Assembly (NCBI GenBank): GCA_045639525.1
Contig: JAZUDI010000010.1
Span: 13,981-77,980 of the forward strand
Reading direction: 5' to 3'
DNA length: 64,000 nt
Source of the DNA: UBA1181 sp045639525
GTDB taxonomy: Bacteria > Bacteroidota > Bacteroidia > Bacteroidales > Paludibacteraceae
The position numbers and the translations under genes were made by a program. The notes beneath the pieces are model-generated. The model was not told where the DNA came from and did no database searches. It worked only from the letters and a program-made list of their open reading frames with translations. Shown in pieces: positions 14,836 to 23,390 of this stretch (position 1 is its first letter; each line of letters opens with the position of its first letter).

Positions 14836-17340
14836 ATGAAGAATATTTTCGTATTGTTATCACTCCTTCCTACCCTCCTTCTTGCACAGACCATCGAAGT
14901 AGGAGAGGCTGAGAATAAAGCCCTGCAGTTCCTGCAGACAAAGAAACAGACACAGTCAAAGACACAGACACGCGCCTCGCAGCAGGAGGTGCAACTCTCA
15001 CTGGCCTATACCTCACAGGCGGGCGATGAGACCTACTACTATGTCTTCAACAACGACGCAGGAGGCTTTGTTATCATGGGCGGTGACGAGGCTGCGAAGG
15101 AGGTGCTCGGCTACTCTGACAAGGGTACGTTCGACTACGCCCTCATCCCCGATAATATGCGCTGGTGGCTCAGTCAGTATGACGCAGAGATCAGCCACGC
15201 TATCGGGGAGGTGAAGGCAGGTCGCACCAGTGTCATGAAATACGCTAAGACACGTTCATCACGGCCGGATATCCCCGCCATGCTCACCACCGAGTGGGGA
15301 CAGAAGGAGCCTTACAACTGCCAGATACCGACCTACGCTGCCGGATATACGGGCGAGAATGCACTCGTGACCGGCTGTGTGCCTACCGCAGCGGCACAGG
15401 TGATGAGGTATTACGAGTGGCCCGATACGGGTGTAGGATCGGCCACCATGACTAGCATGTATCATGACCTGACCTTCGAAGCCGACTTCGAACACACTTA
15501 TTATGACTGGGCGCACATGGCCGACACCTATACCAATGGCACCTATACGGGTTCAACAGAAGAGGTTGCCGTGGGTACGCTGATGTATCAACTGGGTGTG
15601 GCCGTGAATGCAGAGTATTCTACTAGTAACACAAGTGCCAAAACTGAGAACTTGATTTCCCGTCTGACCAGTACCTTCAAATATAACAAAGGCATGACCT
15701 ATGTGTCAAGGCAGTTTTATTCTGATGCGGAATGGGAGCAGCTGATTTATGAAGAACTGGCTAAGGGTCAGCCTGTGGTTTATGGTGGCTTTGCAAAACA
15801 GGATAACGAATTCATGGGGCACCAATTTGTCTGTGACGGTTATGAGGATGGCCGATGGCACATCAACTGGGGATGGTATGGCTATTATAATACAACCTTC
15901 CTGCTGACGGCATCGGCCACAGAAGAGGCATTGCGCCCTGCTGGAACTGGTACAGGTGGTGCGGTTGCCAGTACCAACTATTCCTACTATCAGGATGCCA
16001 TCATCGGCATGTGTCCTGATAAGGACGGCTCCAGCGAATATAGAAAGGATTCGCTCGTTATTACAGAACTCTACTTAGATAATAATTATTGCTACATGCC
16101 GGGCGATGTAGTCGCAGCGAGGGTATCAGTAGAAACACTCGGTAAGGACGGCTATCCTATGCAAGTCAGGTACAAACTCGTGAATACAAAAGATGACAAT
16201 GAGATACTGAATATCCCAGATGTCTATACGGTCACTATAACTCCTGAAGAGCCAAGTTTTTTTAATGCCACATTCACCATACCTGCCGAAGCCAAATTGG
16301 GAACCACCTATCAGGTAGTGCCCATGATGGAGGATGAGCAGGGTGAGTGGAGACCGATCGCAGCCAAGCCGGGTGCAAATTTCACTAAACTGATCATACC
16401 GGCCTGGTCAGGGATAGGTCCAGATGACGATCAGTCGGTCAAGATCTTTAATAATGGCTATATCTCGGCCGATAGTCCAATCGGCAATGTCTTTGTGCAT
16501 AACTATTCTCTGAAGACAGTGACACAGGCAATGGTCCTCTGGGTATATCCGGAAGAAGGTGGCGACAGTATTGACTATTTCGATCTTGGTGAGTTGACAC
16601 TGGAGAGGAATGGTTTGAATATGCTCGACTTTAACTATCAGGATCTTCACAGCCAGACCTTACCTGACAAGCCTCAGACGCTGGTGCCTGGCCATAATTA
16701 CCTGCTCCGCTTTCAGAACCTGACTACAGGGGAACTCATGAAGGAGGCGGTACCCCTCTACTTCCGCGAGTCGCAGACCATCGAGTTCACCGCCCCTGAG
16801 TCTGGCTGGGGAACCCTCTGCCTGCCTTTCAACTATACTAATCTGCCGAAGGACTTGTCGACCTTTGGTATACTCAGTATCGACAATGACGAGCTTTCTT
16901 TGTTAGATTATAATATCTTCTATTTCGACCTTCCTTTCATCATACACGGCACACCAGGCACTACCTATCGCTTCTCTGGCCCTGTCACTCCCGTAGGATT
17001 GCGTACAAAGAGTCACCTGACCGCCAGCACCGAGTGCGATATCTACGCCCCTAAGGGCAGCTACGTGCTGCAGTGCCGCGATGGCATCACGGGCTTCTAT
17101 AAGGTGCACGAAGATAATCAGGTGCTTGTAAAGCGATACGAAGTTTACCTCGTGCCCGATGAGGAATGTGGTGACTTCATCAGCCTTGGTGAGTACTATG
17201 AGTCACCTACTGTCATCGAGGACATCTACATGCGCACTGACGATTGCTATACCCAAACTTACAATCTCCTAGGTATTGAGGTGAGTGACGATTACCGTGG
17301 TATCGTGATCAGCAAGGGTAAAAAATATATCAGGAAGTAA
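14836..17340 (+). CDS. Secreted C10 family cysteine protease (streptopain-like) with C-terminal domains
   Basis: 834 residues. A signal peptide (MKNIFVLLSLLPTLLLAQ) is followed by a Spi-type prodomain (VFNNDAGGFVIMGGDEAAKEVLGYSDKG). The papain-fold C10 domain has the catalytic Cys181 in LVTGCVPTAAAQVMRYYEW and His329 in GHQFVCDGY, followed by WHINWGWYGYYN. About 400 further residues contain beta-rich segments and end in YNLLGIEVSDDYRGIVISKGKKYIRK, resembling a Por-type sorting tail. Codon use differs from the neighbours: Gln is nearly always CAG and Leu often CTG, while surrounding genes prefer CAA and TTG/CTC. Recent transfer is therefore likely. A second, shorter C10 protease is at 42425. 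Confidence 0.9.
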   Translation: MKNIFVLLSLLPTLLLAQTIEVGEAENKALQFLQTKKQTQSKTQTRASQQEVQLSLAYTSQAGDETYYYVFNNDAGGFVIMGGDEAAKEVLGYSDKGTFDYALIPDNMRWWLSQYDAEISHAIGEVKAGRTSVMKYAKTRSSRPDIPAMLTTEWGQKEPYNCQIPTYAAGYTGENALVTGCVPTAAAQVMRYYEWPDTGVGSATMTSMYHDLTFEADFEHTYYDWAHMADTYTNGTYTGSTEEVAVGTLMYQLGVAVNAEYSTSNTSAKTENLISRLTSTFKYNKGMTYVSRQFYSDAEWEQLIYEELAKGQPVVYGGFAKQDNEFMGHQFVCDGYEDGRWHINWGWYGYYNTTFLLTASATEEALRPAGTGTGGAVASTNYSYYQDAIIGMCPDKDGSSEYRKDSLVITELYLDNNYCYMPGDVVAARVSVETLGKDGYPMQVRYKLVNTKDDNEILNIPDVYTVTITPEEPSFFNATFTIPAEAKLGTTYQVVPMMEDEQGEWRPIAAKPGANFTKLIIPAWSGIGPDDDQSVKIFNNGYISADSPIGNVFVHNYSLKTVTQAMVLWVYPEEGGDSIDYFDLGELTLERNGLNMLDFNYQDLHSQTLPDKPQTLVPGHNYLLRFQNLTTGELMKEAVPLYFRESQTIEFTAPESGWGTLCLPFNYTNLPKDLSTFGILSIDNDELSLLDYNIFYFDLPFIIHGTPGTTYRFSGPVTPVGLRTKSHLTASTECDIYAPKGSYVLQCRDGITGFYKVHEDNQVLVKRYEVYLVPDEECGDFISLGEYYESPTVIEDIYMRTDDCYTQTYNLLGIEVSDDYRGIVISKGKKYIRK

Positions 17341-17376
17341 TTCGAATCACATTACAAGACGGAAGCACGTTTGCCC

Positions 17377-17471
17377 AAATCCACAAGCGAATAAAACCAA
17401 GCATCGGCATATCCTCATTTGCCTGAAAGGCAATATTTCAGTAACCGATTGCATCGACGAAGGAGGTGCTG
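17377..17471. repeat. Left ~95-bp direct repeat flanking ATPase 3 (degenerate hairpin copy)
   Basis: From AAATCCACAAGCGA this block matches 18991-19083 with scattered changes. The stretch from GGCAATATTTCAGTAACC to GACGAAGGAG (37 bp) is identical in both. A small TTGCCT/AGGCAA hairpin is conserved, but the larger hairpin present in the right copy has decayed here. Confidence 0.85.
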
Positions 17472-17515
17472 CGAAAAAGGTTAACCTCCTCAGTTGTAAG
17501 GGGCAACACATAGAC

Positions 17516-17614
17516 TTTGCCTACTCTTTTCACGCTTTCATACCAAATTTTGCATACTCTTTTTACATTTTTACACCAAATCTTGCCTACTCTTTTTACG
17601 GTTTTTATAATTTT
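17516..17614 (+). repeat. Triple 33-bp tandem repeat upstream of ATPase 3
   Basis: Three contiguous 33-bp units start at 17516, 17549 and 17582. Units 1 and 2 agree at 27 of 33 positions, and all three share TTGCnTACTCTTTT. The last unit runs into the -7 element TAATTTTG (17608-17615), and the start codon follows at 17636. The sequence is unrelated to the arrays at the other ATPase loci, but period, copy number and position are the same. Confidence 0.88.
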
Positions 17615-17635
17615 GTACTTAAAATATAGACATTT

Positions 17636-18955
17636 ATGAATTATATAGAGAGAACAATAGATAAGGTATTGCTTGATTGGTCGAATTCACACAATAGAAA
17701 ACCATTGTTGTTAAGAGGAGCTAGGCAAGTTGGCAAAACGAGTGCGGTTCGTAATTTGGGCAAATCATTTAAGAGTTATGTTGAAGTCGACCTAAACGAA
17801 AGGAAAGACATTCATCACCTTTTCGACCCCAAGTACACACCACAACAAATATGTGATAATCTAAGCCTTGTTTTAGGAGTTTCTATAGTACCAGGAGAGA
17901 CACTTCTTCTTTTGGATGAGATTCAATCATGCATGGAAGCTATTAACAAACTAAGGTATTTTTACGAACGATATCCAGAACTACATGTTGTTGCGACAGG
18001 ATCATTATTAGAATTCGCCCTTGAGGAACTTCCTTCTTTTGGAGTAGGAAGAGTGGAATCAGTATATATGTATCCATTTTCTTTTAAGGAATTTCTAAAT
18101 GCCACAGGAAATGCAAATCTTGTTTCGGCAATAGATTCTGCTTCTGTGGATGCTCCATTGCACGATATCATTCATACTAAAGCAAATGATCTTCTGAAAT
18201 TGTTCATGGCAATAGGAGGAATGCCAGAAGTGATTGCGACTTATACCACCACACACAGTTTATTTGAATGTCAAAAGGTACTGAATGTATTGGTAGAGTC
18301 TTATAGAGATGATTTTGTTAAGTATAGGAAGCGAATTGACCCTAAGTTGATTGCGGAAGCATGGCTTTCTGTAGCAGAGCAAGGACAAGGGAAATTCATA
18401 TACTCACGAGTAAATGGAGAATTGCGAACAGAGACCATCAAACGTGCCGTAGACACACTTGTTTTGGCAGGACTTGTTTTGCCAGTAGTGCACACTTCCG
18501 CTAATGGACTTCCCTTGGGAGCAGAAGCTAATCATAAATACAGCCGTATGATTATGATTGACACTGGAATTGTTCAGAAGATATTGAATCTCAATATTGT
18601 GGATTTTATCGCATCGGAAGATATAAAAGCAATCAATAGAGGGGCATTAACAGAACTCTTTATAGGACAAGAAATCGCTAAGAGTTCATCTCCCTATTCG
18701 AAACCATCATTGTATTGTTGGCATCGTGAAGAGAAAGATGGCAATGCGGAAATAGATTATATAATAGAAAAGGATGGTAAGATTCTTCCTATTGAAGTAA
18801 AAGCAGGAACCAGCGGATCTATGCAAAGTCTTCGCTACTTCCTAAAAACAAAAAAACTGCCATTGGGACTTCGTACATCTCTTGAAAATTTTTCAAAGTA
18901 TGATAACATCGAAGTTATTCCATTATATGCATTTGGAAGTTTCTTAATGAAATAG
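17636..18955 (+). CDS. AAA ATPase with C-terminal DUF4143 (ATPase 3)
   Basis: 439 residues, the classic form of the family. Walker A is GARQVGKT (28-35), Walker B LLLLDEIQ (about 90-97), sensor VVATGSLLEFAL. DUF4143 follows, including a helix-turn-helix-like stretch. The C-terminus keeps a complete PD-(D/E)xK-type core: AEIDYII (Asp374) and PIEVKAG (Glu387, Lys389), so it may have nuclease activity. It is AT-rich compared with the C10 protease upstream. It lies between two ~95-bp direct repeats and behind its own triple 33-bp array. The biological role of DUF4143 ATPases is not established; defence, mobility and regulation are all possible. Confidence 0.9.
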   Translation: MNYIERTIDKVLLDWSNSHNRKPLLLRGARQVGKTSAVRNLGKSFKSYVEVDLNERKDIHHLFDPKYTPQQICDNLSLVLGVSIVPGETLLLLDEIQSCMEAINKLRYFYERYPELHVVATGSLLEFALEELPSFGVGRVESVYMYPFSFKEFLNATGNANLVSAIDSASVDAPLHDIIHTKANDLLKLFMAIGGMPEVIATYTTTHSLFECQKVLNVLVESYRDDFVKYRKRIDPKLIAEAWLSVAEQGQGKFIYSRVNGELRTETIKRAVDTLVLAGLVLPVVHTSANGLPLGAEANHKYSRMIMIDTGIVQKILNLNIVDFIASEDIKAINRGALTELFIGQEIAKSSSPYSKPSLYCWHREEKDGNAEIDYIIEKDGKILPIEVKAGTSGSMQSLRYFLKTKKLPLGLRTSLENFSKYDNIEVIPLYAFGSFLMK

Positions 18956-18990
18956 TAGAATGAAATGGTGCAACATTAATATCTATTTCA

Positions 18991-19090
18991 AAATCCACAA
19001 GCGACCAAACCAATCATAGTGAATCCCTATTTGCCTGTAAGGCAATATTTCAGTAACCGATTGCATCGACGAAGGAGATGCTGTCGGTTA
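18991..19090. repeat. Right direct repeat flanking ATPase 3, with intact hairpin
   Basis: Second copy of the block at 17377. Here TAACCGA and GCATC (19054-19067) pair with GATGC and TCGGTTA (to 19090) around a 9-nt loop, with one 2-nt internal mismatch. The hairpin lies just past the end of the minus-strand EamA gene and may be its terminator, although no T-tract is seen. Confidence 0.8.
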
Positions 19091-19121
19091 GGCGTAACGA
19101 GGAGTCAATGACCGGAAGATA

Positions 19122-20024
19122 CTATCTCAGCGCCCCTACCGTCAACAACGCCACGCCACACAAGATACCACAGAGCAACAGCCCCTTGAGCTTCAAATTC
19201 TTTTCACCCAAGAAGAGCGCGCCGTACAAGAATGGCACCACCGCACCCGAACGACGGATCGTGGAGACGATGGAGATCAAAGAACCTTCGGAAGAGAGGG
19301 CCCAGAAGTAGACATAATCGGCGAATATCAAAAAGATAGAGATGCCCGCAATGCTCCACCGCCACTCAAAAGGAGTAGTCTTCTTGCGGTTCGGATACCA
19401 CATCGTGAAGAGAATCACGAGCATCAGCAACGCTTGGTACATCGTACTGAATACCTGCACGCCTACCCGATCGAAGGAGCGCATCAAATGCTTATCATAA
19501 AGGCCGCTGGCCGCTCCCAAGAGCGTCGCCAAGATGATGAGCCAAATCCATTTATTCTTTTTCCAAGAGATACCCTCCTTCAACCCCGCCAACGAGAAGC
19601 AGTAGAAGAAAAAGATGGTAACCACCACGCCTACCGCCTGTAAAGGGGTCAAATGCTCCGAAAAGATGAAGAAGGCACCGATAACCGTCCACATCGGTTG
19701 GGTGGCGCGAATAGGCGAAAAGATGGTGATGGGAACATATTTCATGCCGAAATAGGCCGAAATCCAAGAGCCTAAAACGATGGCGGACTTTAAAAAGATG
19801 CGCAAATGGGTGGAGAGATCCATCTTCGGCACATAGAAATAACTGCCCTCCATTACCTGCGGCGCAAAGGTCGATAGCAAGAGGAAGGGGGTGAAGATCA
19901 CCGCCGAGATGAAGATGGAGGAGGCCAAGACAGGGATGACCGCATTCTCCTTTAAAGAACGCTTTTTGAAAACGTCATAGATGCCCAACAAAAGGGCGGA
20001 ACATAAGGCTAATAAAACCCACAC
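19122..20024 (-). CDS. EamA/DMT-family transporter
   Basis: 300 residues with about ten hydrophobic segments, the layout of drug/metabolite transporters with two EamA repeats. Features include LCSALLLGIYDVFKKRSLKENAVIP at the start, IFSPIRATQPMWTVIGAFFIFSEHLTPLQAVGVVVT at the end of the first repeat and GAVVPFLYGALFLGEKNLKLKGLLLCGILCGVALL at the end of the second. These proteins sit in the inner membrane and export or import small metabolites; the substrate is unknown. The gene is the right boundary of the 9-19 kb island. Upstream of its start is a 14-bp tandem repeat (AATTATGAATTTTG) at 20030-20065. Confidence 0.88.
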   Translation of the reverse strand: MWVLLALCSALLLGIYDVFKKRSLKENAVIPVLASSIFISAVIFTPFLLLSTFAPQVMEGSYFYVPKMDLSTHLRIFLKSAIVLGSWISAYFGMKYVPITIFSPIRATQPMWTVIGAFFIFSEHLTPLQAVGVVVTIFFFYCFSLAGLKEGISWKKNKWIWLIILATLLGAASGLYDKHLMRSFDRVGVQVFSTMYQALLMLVILFTMWYPNRKKTTPFEWRWSIAGISIFLIFADYVYFWALSSEGSLISIVSTIRRSGAVVPFLYGALFLGEKNLKLKGLLLCGILCGVALLTVGALR

Positions 20025-20029
20025 AATTT

Positions 20030-20065
20030 AATTATGAATTTTGAATTATGAATTTTGAATTATGA
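20030..20065. repeat. Tandem 14-bp repeat upstream of the EamA gene
   Basis: AATTATGAATTTTG occurs at 20030 and 20044, with a partial third copy at 20058, in the gap between the TsaC-like and EamA genes. It is short and AT-rich and probably arose by slippage. It lies where the EamA promoter should be. Confidence 0.75.
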
Positions 20066-20085
20066 ATCGTTGGTTCGACGGTCAA

Positions 20086-20697
20086 TTAATATTCCAATTC
20101 ACCTTTGCCTTGACGGACAATGACTGGCTCATCGCCTGTGCAATCGACCACTGTGGAGGGTTCCAAAGTGCCGTAACCGCCATTGATCACCACATCCGCG
20201 ATGTGCTCATATCGCTCGTGGATCAATTCCGGATCGGTAAAATATTCCAAGATCTCATCATCGTCATCTTTCACGGAGGTGGAGAGGATCGGATTACCTA
20301 AACCCTTCACCAACTCACGGATGATATTGTTATCAGGCACCCTGATACCGACGGTCTTCTTGTTGCGGAAGAGTTTAGGCAAATTGCTGTTGCCATTCAA
20401 GATGAAGGTGAATGGACCAGGCAAGTTCTTCTTCATCAGTTTGAAAGTGTTGTTGTCCACCTTCGCGTATTCGCTGATATGGCTCAAATCGCTACATATA
20501 AAGGATAGGTTGGCCTTCCTCGGATCAATGTTCTTCAATCGGCAAATCTTCTCCACCGCCTTGGCGTTGAAGATGTCGCAGCCAAGACCATAAATGGTGT
20601 CGGTCGGATAGACGATCAAACCTCCATCACGCAAGAACTGCACGACCTTTTCGATCTCCCTTTCACTAGGGTTCTCCGGATAAATTCTAATCAGCAT
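20086..20697 (-). CDS. L-threonylcarbamoyladenylate synthase (TsaC/Sua5/YciO family)
   Basis: 203 residues. The family makes threonylcarbamoyl-AMP from threonine, bicarbonate and ATP for the t6A modification of tRNA; YciO paralogues are related. Visible motifs are GGLIVYPTDTIYGLGCD (KxRPxxxP-type nucleotide pocket entry), KANLSFICSDLSHISEYAKV, LPGPFTFIL, and VGIRVPDNNIIRELV followed by PILSTSV. The protein is single-domain without the Sua5 C-terminal domain, and the KRPxxxP lysine motif is replaced by RKANLS, so the YciO branch is possible. It is 25 bp downstream of the thioesterase gene on the same strand. Confidence 0.88.
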   Translation of the reverse strand: MLIRIYPENPSEREIEKVVQFLRDGGLIVYPTDTIYGLGCDIFNAKAVEKICRLKNIDPRKANLSFICSDLSHISEYAKVDNNTFKLMKKNLPGPFTFILNGNSNLPKLFRNKKTVGIRVPDNNIIRELVKGLGNPILSTSVKDDDDEILEYFTDPELIHERYEHIADVVINGGYGTLEPSTVVDCTGDEPVIVRQGKGELEY

Positions 20698-20722
20698 TTT
20701 ATTCTCTTTTTAATCTTCTAAC

Positions 20723-21115
20723 CTAATCCTCTAAAAAATAGGTGATACGGTGCGGGCGCGCCTTCTCGTCCAACTGGATGAACGTGTAGAGTCCGGTAAG
20801 GATGACGCGGCGCTTCTCGCCGTCGGGATCGGCCACAGCCGTCAGTTCCATGATCATCTTCACAGCGCCCAACTCCATCGGTTTGGCAGTGACCTCTATC
20901 GTCTCGCCTAGATATCCCGGCGCGCGGAACCGAATCTTATCGGCAGATGCCGTGCAGGTGGTCTGATGAGTAAGTTCAACGGAGAGCTCATGCCCCACCT
21001 TATCCATCCAGGCCATCACCTCGCCGCCGAAAAGCGTACCGTTGCAGTTCAACTTCGTCTCGTCCACCACATAGCGTTTCGACCACGACCGCTGCATCAA
21101 ATCCTCTATTGTCAT
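20723..21115 (-). CDS. Acyl-CoA thioesterase (YciA-type hotdog fold)
   Basis: 130 residues forming a single hotdog domain. NCNGTLFGGEVMAWMDKVGHELSV is the catalytic helix signature of YciA-type acyl-CoA hydrolases: LFGG, then Asp in WMDK. It is followed by ASADKIRFRAPGYLGETIEV. The reaction releases free acids from acyl-CoA in the cytosol; chain-length preference is unknown. A perfect -7 element lies upstream (21136-21144). It is probably cotranscribed with the downstream TsaC-like gene. Confidence 0.9.
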   Translation of the reverse strand: MTIEDLMQRSWSKRYVVDETKLNCNGTLFGGEVMAWMDKVGHELSVELTHQTTCTASADKIRFRAPGYLGETIEVTAKPMELGAVKMIMELTAVADPDGEKRRVILTGLYTFIQLDEKARPHRITYFLED

Positions 21116-21135
21116 ACTTGCTATTTTTTATGGGT

Positions 21136-21144
21136 GCAAAGGTA
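21136..21144 (-). promoter_or_regulatory. -7 element of the thioesterase gene
   Basis: On the minus strand this reads TACCTTTGC, an exact TAnnTTTGC match, about 20 bp upstream of the start at 21115. Confidence 0.65.
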
Positions 21145-21546
21145 CAAAAAATTACTATTGAACGAGTTACGAAACAAATAATATCCAATAGGGCTATACC
21201 TCTCCAGATACATTCGCCAAAATATAGCGCAGTTCCTCCCAATTCCACGTTTCAAATTTGGAAATCCGAAATATCTGACTATGTATCATCACCGAGAATG
21301 GCGTGACAATCAAGAAACTTGTCGTAGAGAAATAGACTTCTCAAAGATAAATTCATAGAAAAGCGGCTGAGGGGGCCCTGCAGCCGCTTTTTGTGACTTC
21401 CGCACAGAATGAATAGGGTGTTACAAAACAGCACAAAAAGCCGAAAAAACGACCATATCACAAAGTAGTTAGCGAATAATTATAAGAACCTTGCAAAATC
21501 CACAAAGGTTTTTCTCTCAACACAGCGAATAATTAAAATATTTTAT
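21145..21546. other. Gene-free stretch between divergent genes, with orphan terminator
   Basis: Between the two divergent promoters no convincing gene is seen; frames here are short and overlap on both strands. The stretch contains one strong hairpin with a T-run at 21358-21395, listed separately. A small RNA ending at that hairpin is possible. Confidence 0.5.
21358..21395 (+). terminator. Strong orphan hairpin with T-run
   Basis: AAAAGCGGCTG pairs with CAGCCGCTTTT around an AGGGGGCCCTG loop that can itself pair, followed by five T residues on the plus strand. Neither neighbouring gene ends here: the thioesterase gene starts to the left on the minus strand and pckA starts to the right. It would therefore end an unannotated transcript. 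Confidence 0.8.
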
Positions 21547-21555
21547 TAAATTTGC
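21547..21555 (+). promoter_or_regulatory. -7 element of pckA
   Basis: TAAATTTGC, an exact consensus match. The start codon is 87 bp downstream at 21642, giving a leader of about 80 nt in which post-transcriptional control is possible. Confidence 0.6.
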
Positions 21556-21641
21556 GTGATGAGTAAACATGGCTTATTAGGGCCAATTCCATTAATATTA
21601 GAGAATTTTATTAACAACAATAATTGATTAAAAAAGTTAGC

Positions 21642-23243
21642 ATGGCAAACTTAGATTTATCAAAGTACGGCATCACTGGTTCTACCGTGATCGCACACAA
21701 TCCTTCGTACGAGGAGCTTTTCAAGGCAGAGATCAATCCTGCTCTTGAGGGTTATGAGAAAGGCCAAGAGACTGAGCTTGGCGCAGTAAACGTAATGACT
21801 GGTATCTACACTGGCCGTTCTCCTAAGGATAAGTACATTGTAATGGACGCTAAGTCAAAGGACACTGTATGGTGGACTTCTGACGCATACAAGAACGATA
21901 ACCACCCAATGTCTGAGGATGTTTGGGCAACCGTTAAGGATATCGCCAAGAAGGAGCTTTCCAACAAGCAACTTTATGTGGTTGACGCATTCTGCGGCGC
22001 GAACAAGGCAACTCGTTTGGCAGTTCGTTTCATCGTAGAGGTAGCTTGGCAAGCACACTTCGTGACAAACATGTTCATCCAACCTACTAAGGAGGAGTTG
22101 GCTAACTTCGAGCCAAACTTCGTTATCTACAACGCTTCTAAGGCTAAGGTATCTAACTACAAGGAGTTGGGCTTGAACTCTGAGACTTGCGTTGCTTTCA
22201 ACGTAACTTCACGTGAGCAAGTTATCATCAACACTTGGTATGGTGGTGAGATGAAGAAGGGTATGTTCTCTATGCAAAACTACTACTTGCCATTGCAAGG
22301 TATCGCATCTATGCACTGTTCAGCAAACTGCGACATGAACGGCGAGAACACCGCTATCTTCTTCGGTTTGTCAGGTACAGGTAAGACCACTTTGTCAACT
22401 GACCCTAAGAGAAAGTTGATCGGTGACGACGAGCACGGATGGGACGACGAGGGTGTATTCAACTTGGAAGGTGGTTGCTACGCTAAGGTTATCGGACTAA
22501 GCAAGGAGCACGAGCCAGATATCTATGGTGCTATCAAGCGCAACGCTTTGTTGGAGAACGTAACAGTTGACGCTAACGGTAAGATCGACTTCAACGACAA
22601 GTCAGTTACTGAGAACACTCGTGTATCTTACCCTATCAACCACATCAACAACATCCAACCAGGATCATCCGCACCAGCTGCAAAGAACGTTATCTTCTTG
22701 TCTGCTGACGCATTCGGTGTATTGCCTCCAGTTTCTATCTTGACTCCAGAGCAAACTCAATACTACTTCTTGAGCGGATTTACCGCTAAGTTGGCAGGTA
22801 CCGAGCGTGGTATCACTGAGCCTACTCCAACATTCTCCGCTTGCTTCGGTCAAGCATTCTTGGAGTTGCACCCAACTAAGTACGCTGAGGAGTTGGTTAA
22901 GAAGATGAAGATGTCTGGCGCTAAGGCTTACTTGGTAAACACTGGATGGAACGGAACAGGAAAGCGTATCTCAATTCCTGATACCCGTGGTATCATCGAC
23001 GCAATCCTTTCAGGTGACATCTTGAAGGCAGCTACTAAGAAGATCCCTATGTTCGACTTCGAGGTTCCTACCTCTTTGCCTAACGTTAACCCAGCCATCT
23101 TGGATCCACGCGATACTTACGCTAACGCATCTGAGTGGGAGACTAAGGCTAAGGATTTGGCTTCTCGCTTCCAAAAGAACTTCGAGAAGTACACAACCAA
23201 CGAGGCTGGTAAGGCTTTGGTTGCTGCAGGTCCAAAGTTGTAA
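21642..23243 (+). CDS. pckA: Phosphoenolpyruvate carboxykinase (ATP)
   Basis: 533 residues from the ATG at 21642 (MANLDLSKYGITG). The enzyme interconverts oxaloacetate and PEP with ATP/ADP. In Bacteroidales it mainly runs toward oxaloacetate, fixing CO2 on the route to succinate. Seen are the kinase-1a P-loop GLSGTGKTTLS, the kinase-2 motif IGDDEHGWDDEGVFNLEGGCYAK, the substrate-binding GRSPKDKYIV and the adenine-binding NTGWNGTGKRI. Codon use is strongly biased (GAG, AAG, TTG, GGT), as expected for a very highly expressed protein. It ends at an intrinsic terminator at 23264. Confidence 0.96.
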   Translation: MANLDLSKYGITGSTVIAHNPSYEELFKAEINPALEGYEKGQETELGAVNVMTGIYTGRSPKDKYIVMDAKSKDTVWWTSDAYKNDNHPMSEDVWATVKDIAKKELSNKQLYVVDAFCGANKATRLAVRFIVEVAWQAHFVTNMFIQPTKEELANFEPNFVIYNASKAKVSNYKELGLNSETCVAFNVTSREQVIINTWYGGEMKKGMFSMQNYYLPLQGIASMHCSANCDMNGENTAIFFGLSGTGKTTLSTDPKRKLIGDDEHGWDDEGVFNLEGGCYAKVIGLSKEHEPDIYGAIKRNALLENVTVDANGKIDFNDKSVTENTRVSYPINHINNIQPGSSAPAAKNVIFLSADAFGVLPPVSILTPEQTQYYFLSGFTAKLAGTERGITEPTPTFSACFGQAFLELHPTKYAEELVKKMKMSGAKAYLVNTGWNGTGKRISIPDTRGIIDAILSGDILKAATKKIPMFDFEVPTSLPNVNPAILDPRDTYANASEWETKAKDLASRFQKNFEKYTTNEAGKALVAAGPKL

Positions 23244-23263
23244 TCTAACGATTCACAATCATA

Positions 23264-23296
23264 GAAAAGGGCATTCCTCAAAGGGATGCCCTTTTT
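23264..23296 (+). terminator. pckA terminator
   Basis: AAAGGGCAT pairs with ATGCCCTTT around a short loop (TCCTCAAAGGG region), followed by five T residues, 20 bp after the pckA stop. Confidence 0.88.
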
Positions 23297-23347
23297 GTTT
23301 GCTCATCAAATGACAGAATGCGTGGATGACACATGGACATAAAAAAA

Positions 23348-23370
23348 GACGGTGTGCACACCGTCTCTAC
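23348..23370. repeat. Palindromic REP-like repeat
   Basis: GACGGTGTG pairs with CACACCGTC as a perfect 18-bp palindrome (23348-23365), followed by TCTAC. The right half matches the palindrome at 2225-2252 (GTCTCTAC), but the inner stem differs by paired changes. It sits between the convergent pckA and folB. Confidence 0.7.
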
Positions 23371-23390
23371 AAGGTAACATCTATCTGGAT

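Noticed and set aside
17377..17620. An in-frame reading through the left repeat and the 33-bp units (IPNFAYSFY-type peptide repeats)
   Set aside because: It has no proper start, and the apparent peptide repeat is only the translation of the 33-bp DNA repeat (33 is a multiple of 3). The same DNA block in the right copy is broken in that frame.
9049..19090. A classical transposon or integrative element
   Set aside because: No transposase, integrase, relaxase or terminal inverted repeats were found. Only the DUF4143 ATPases could be mobility proteins, which is unproven.
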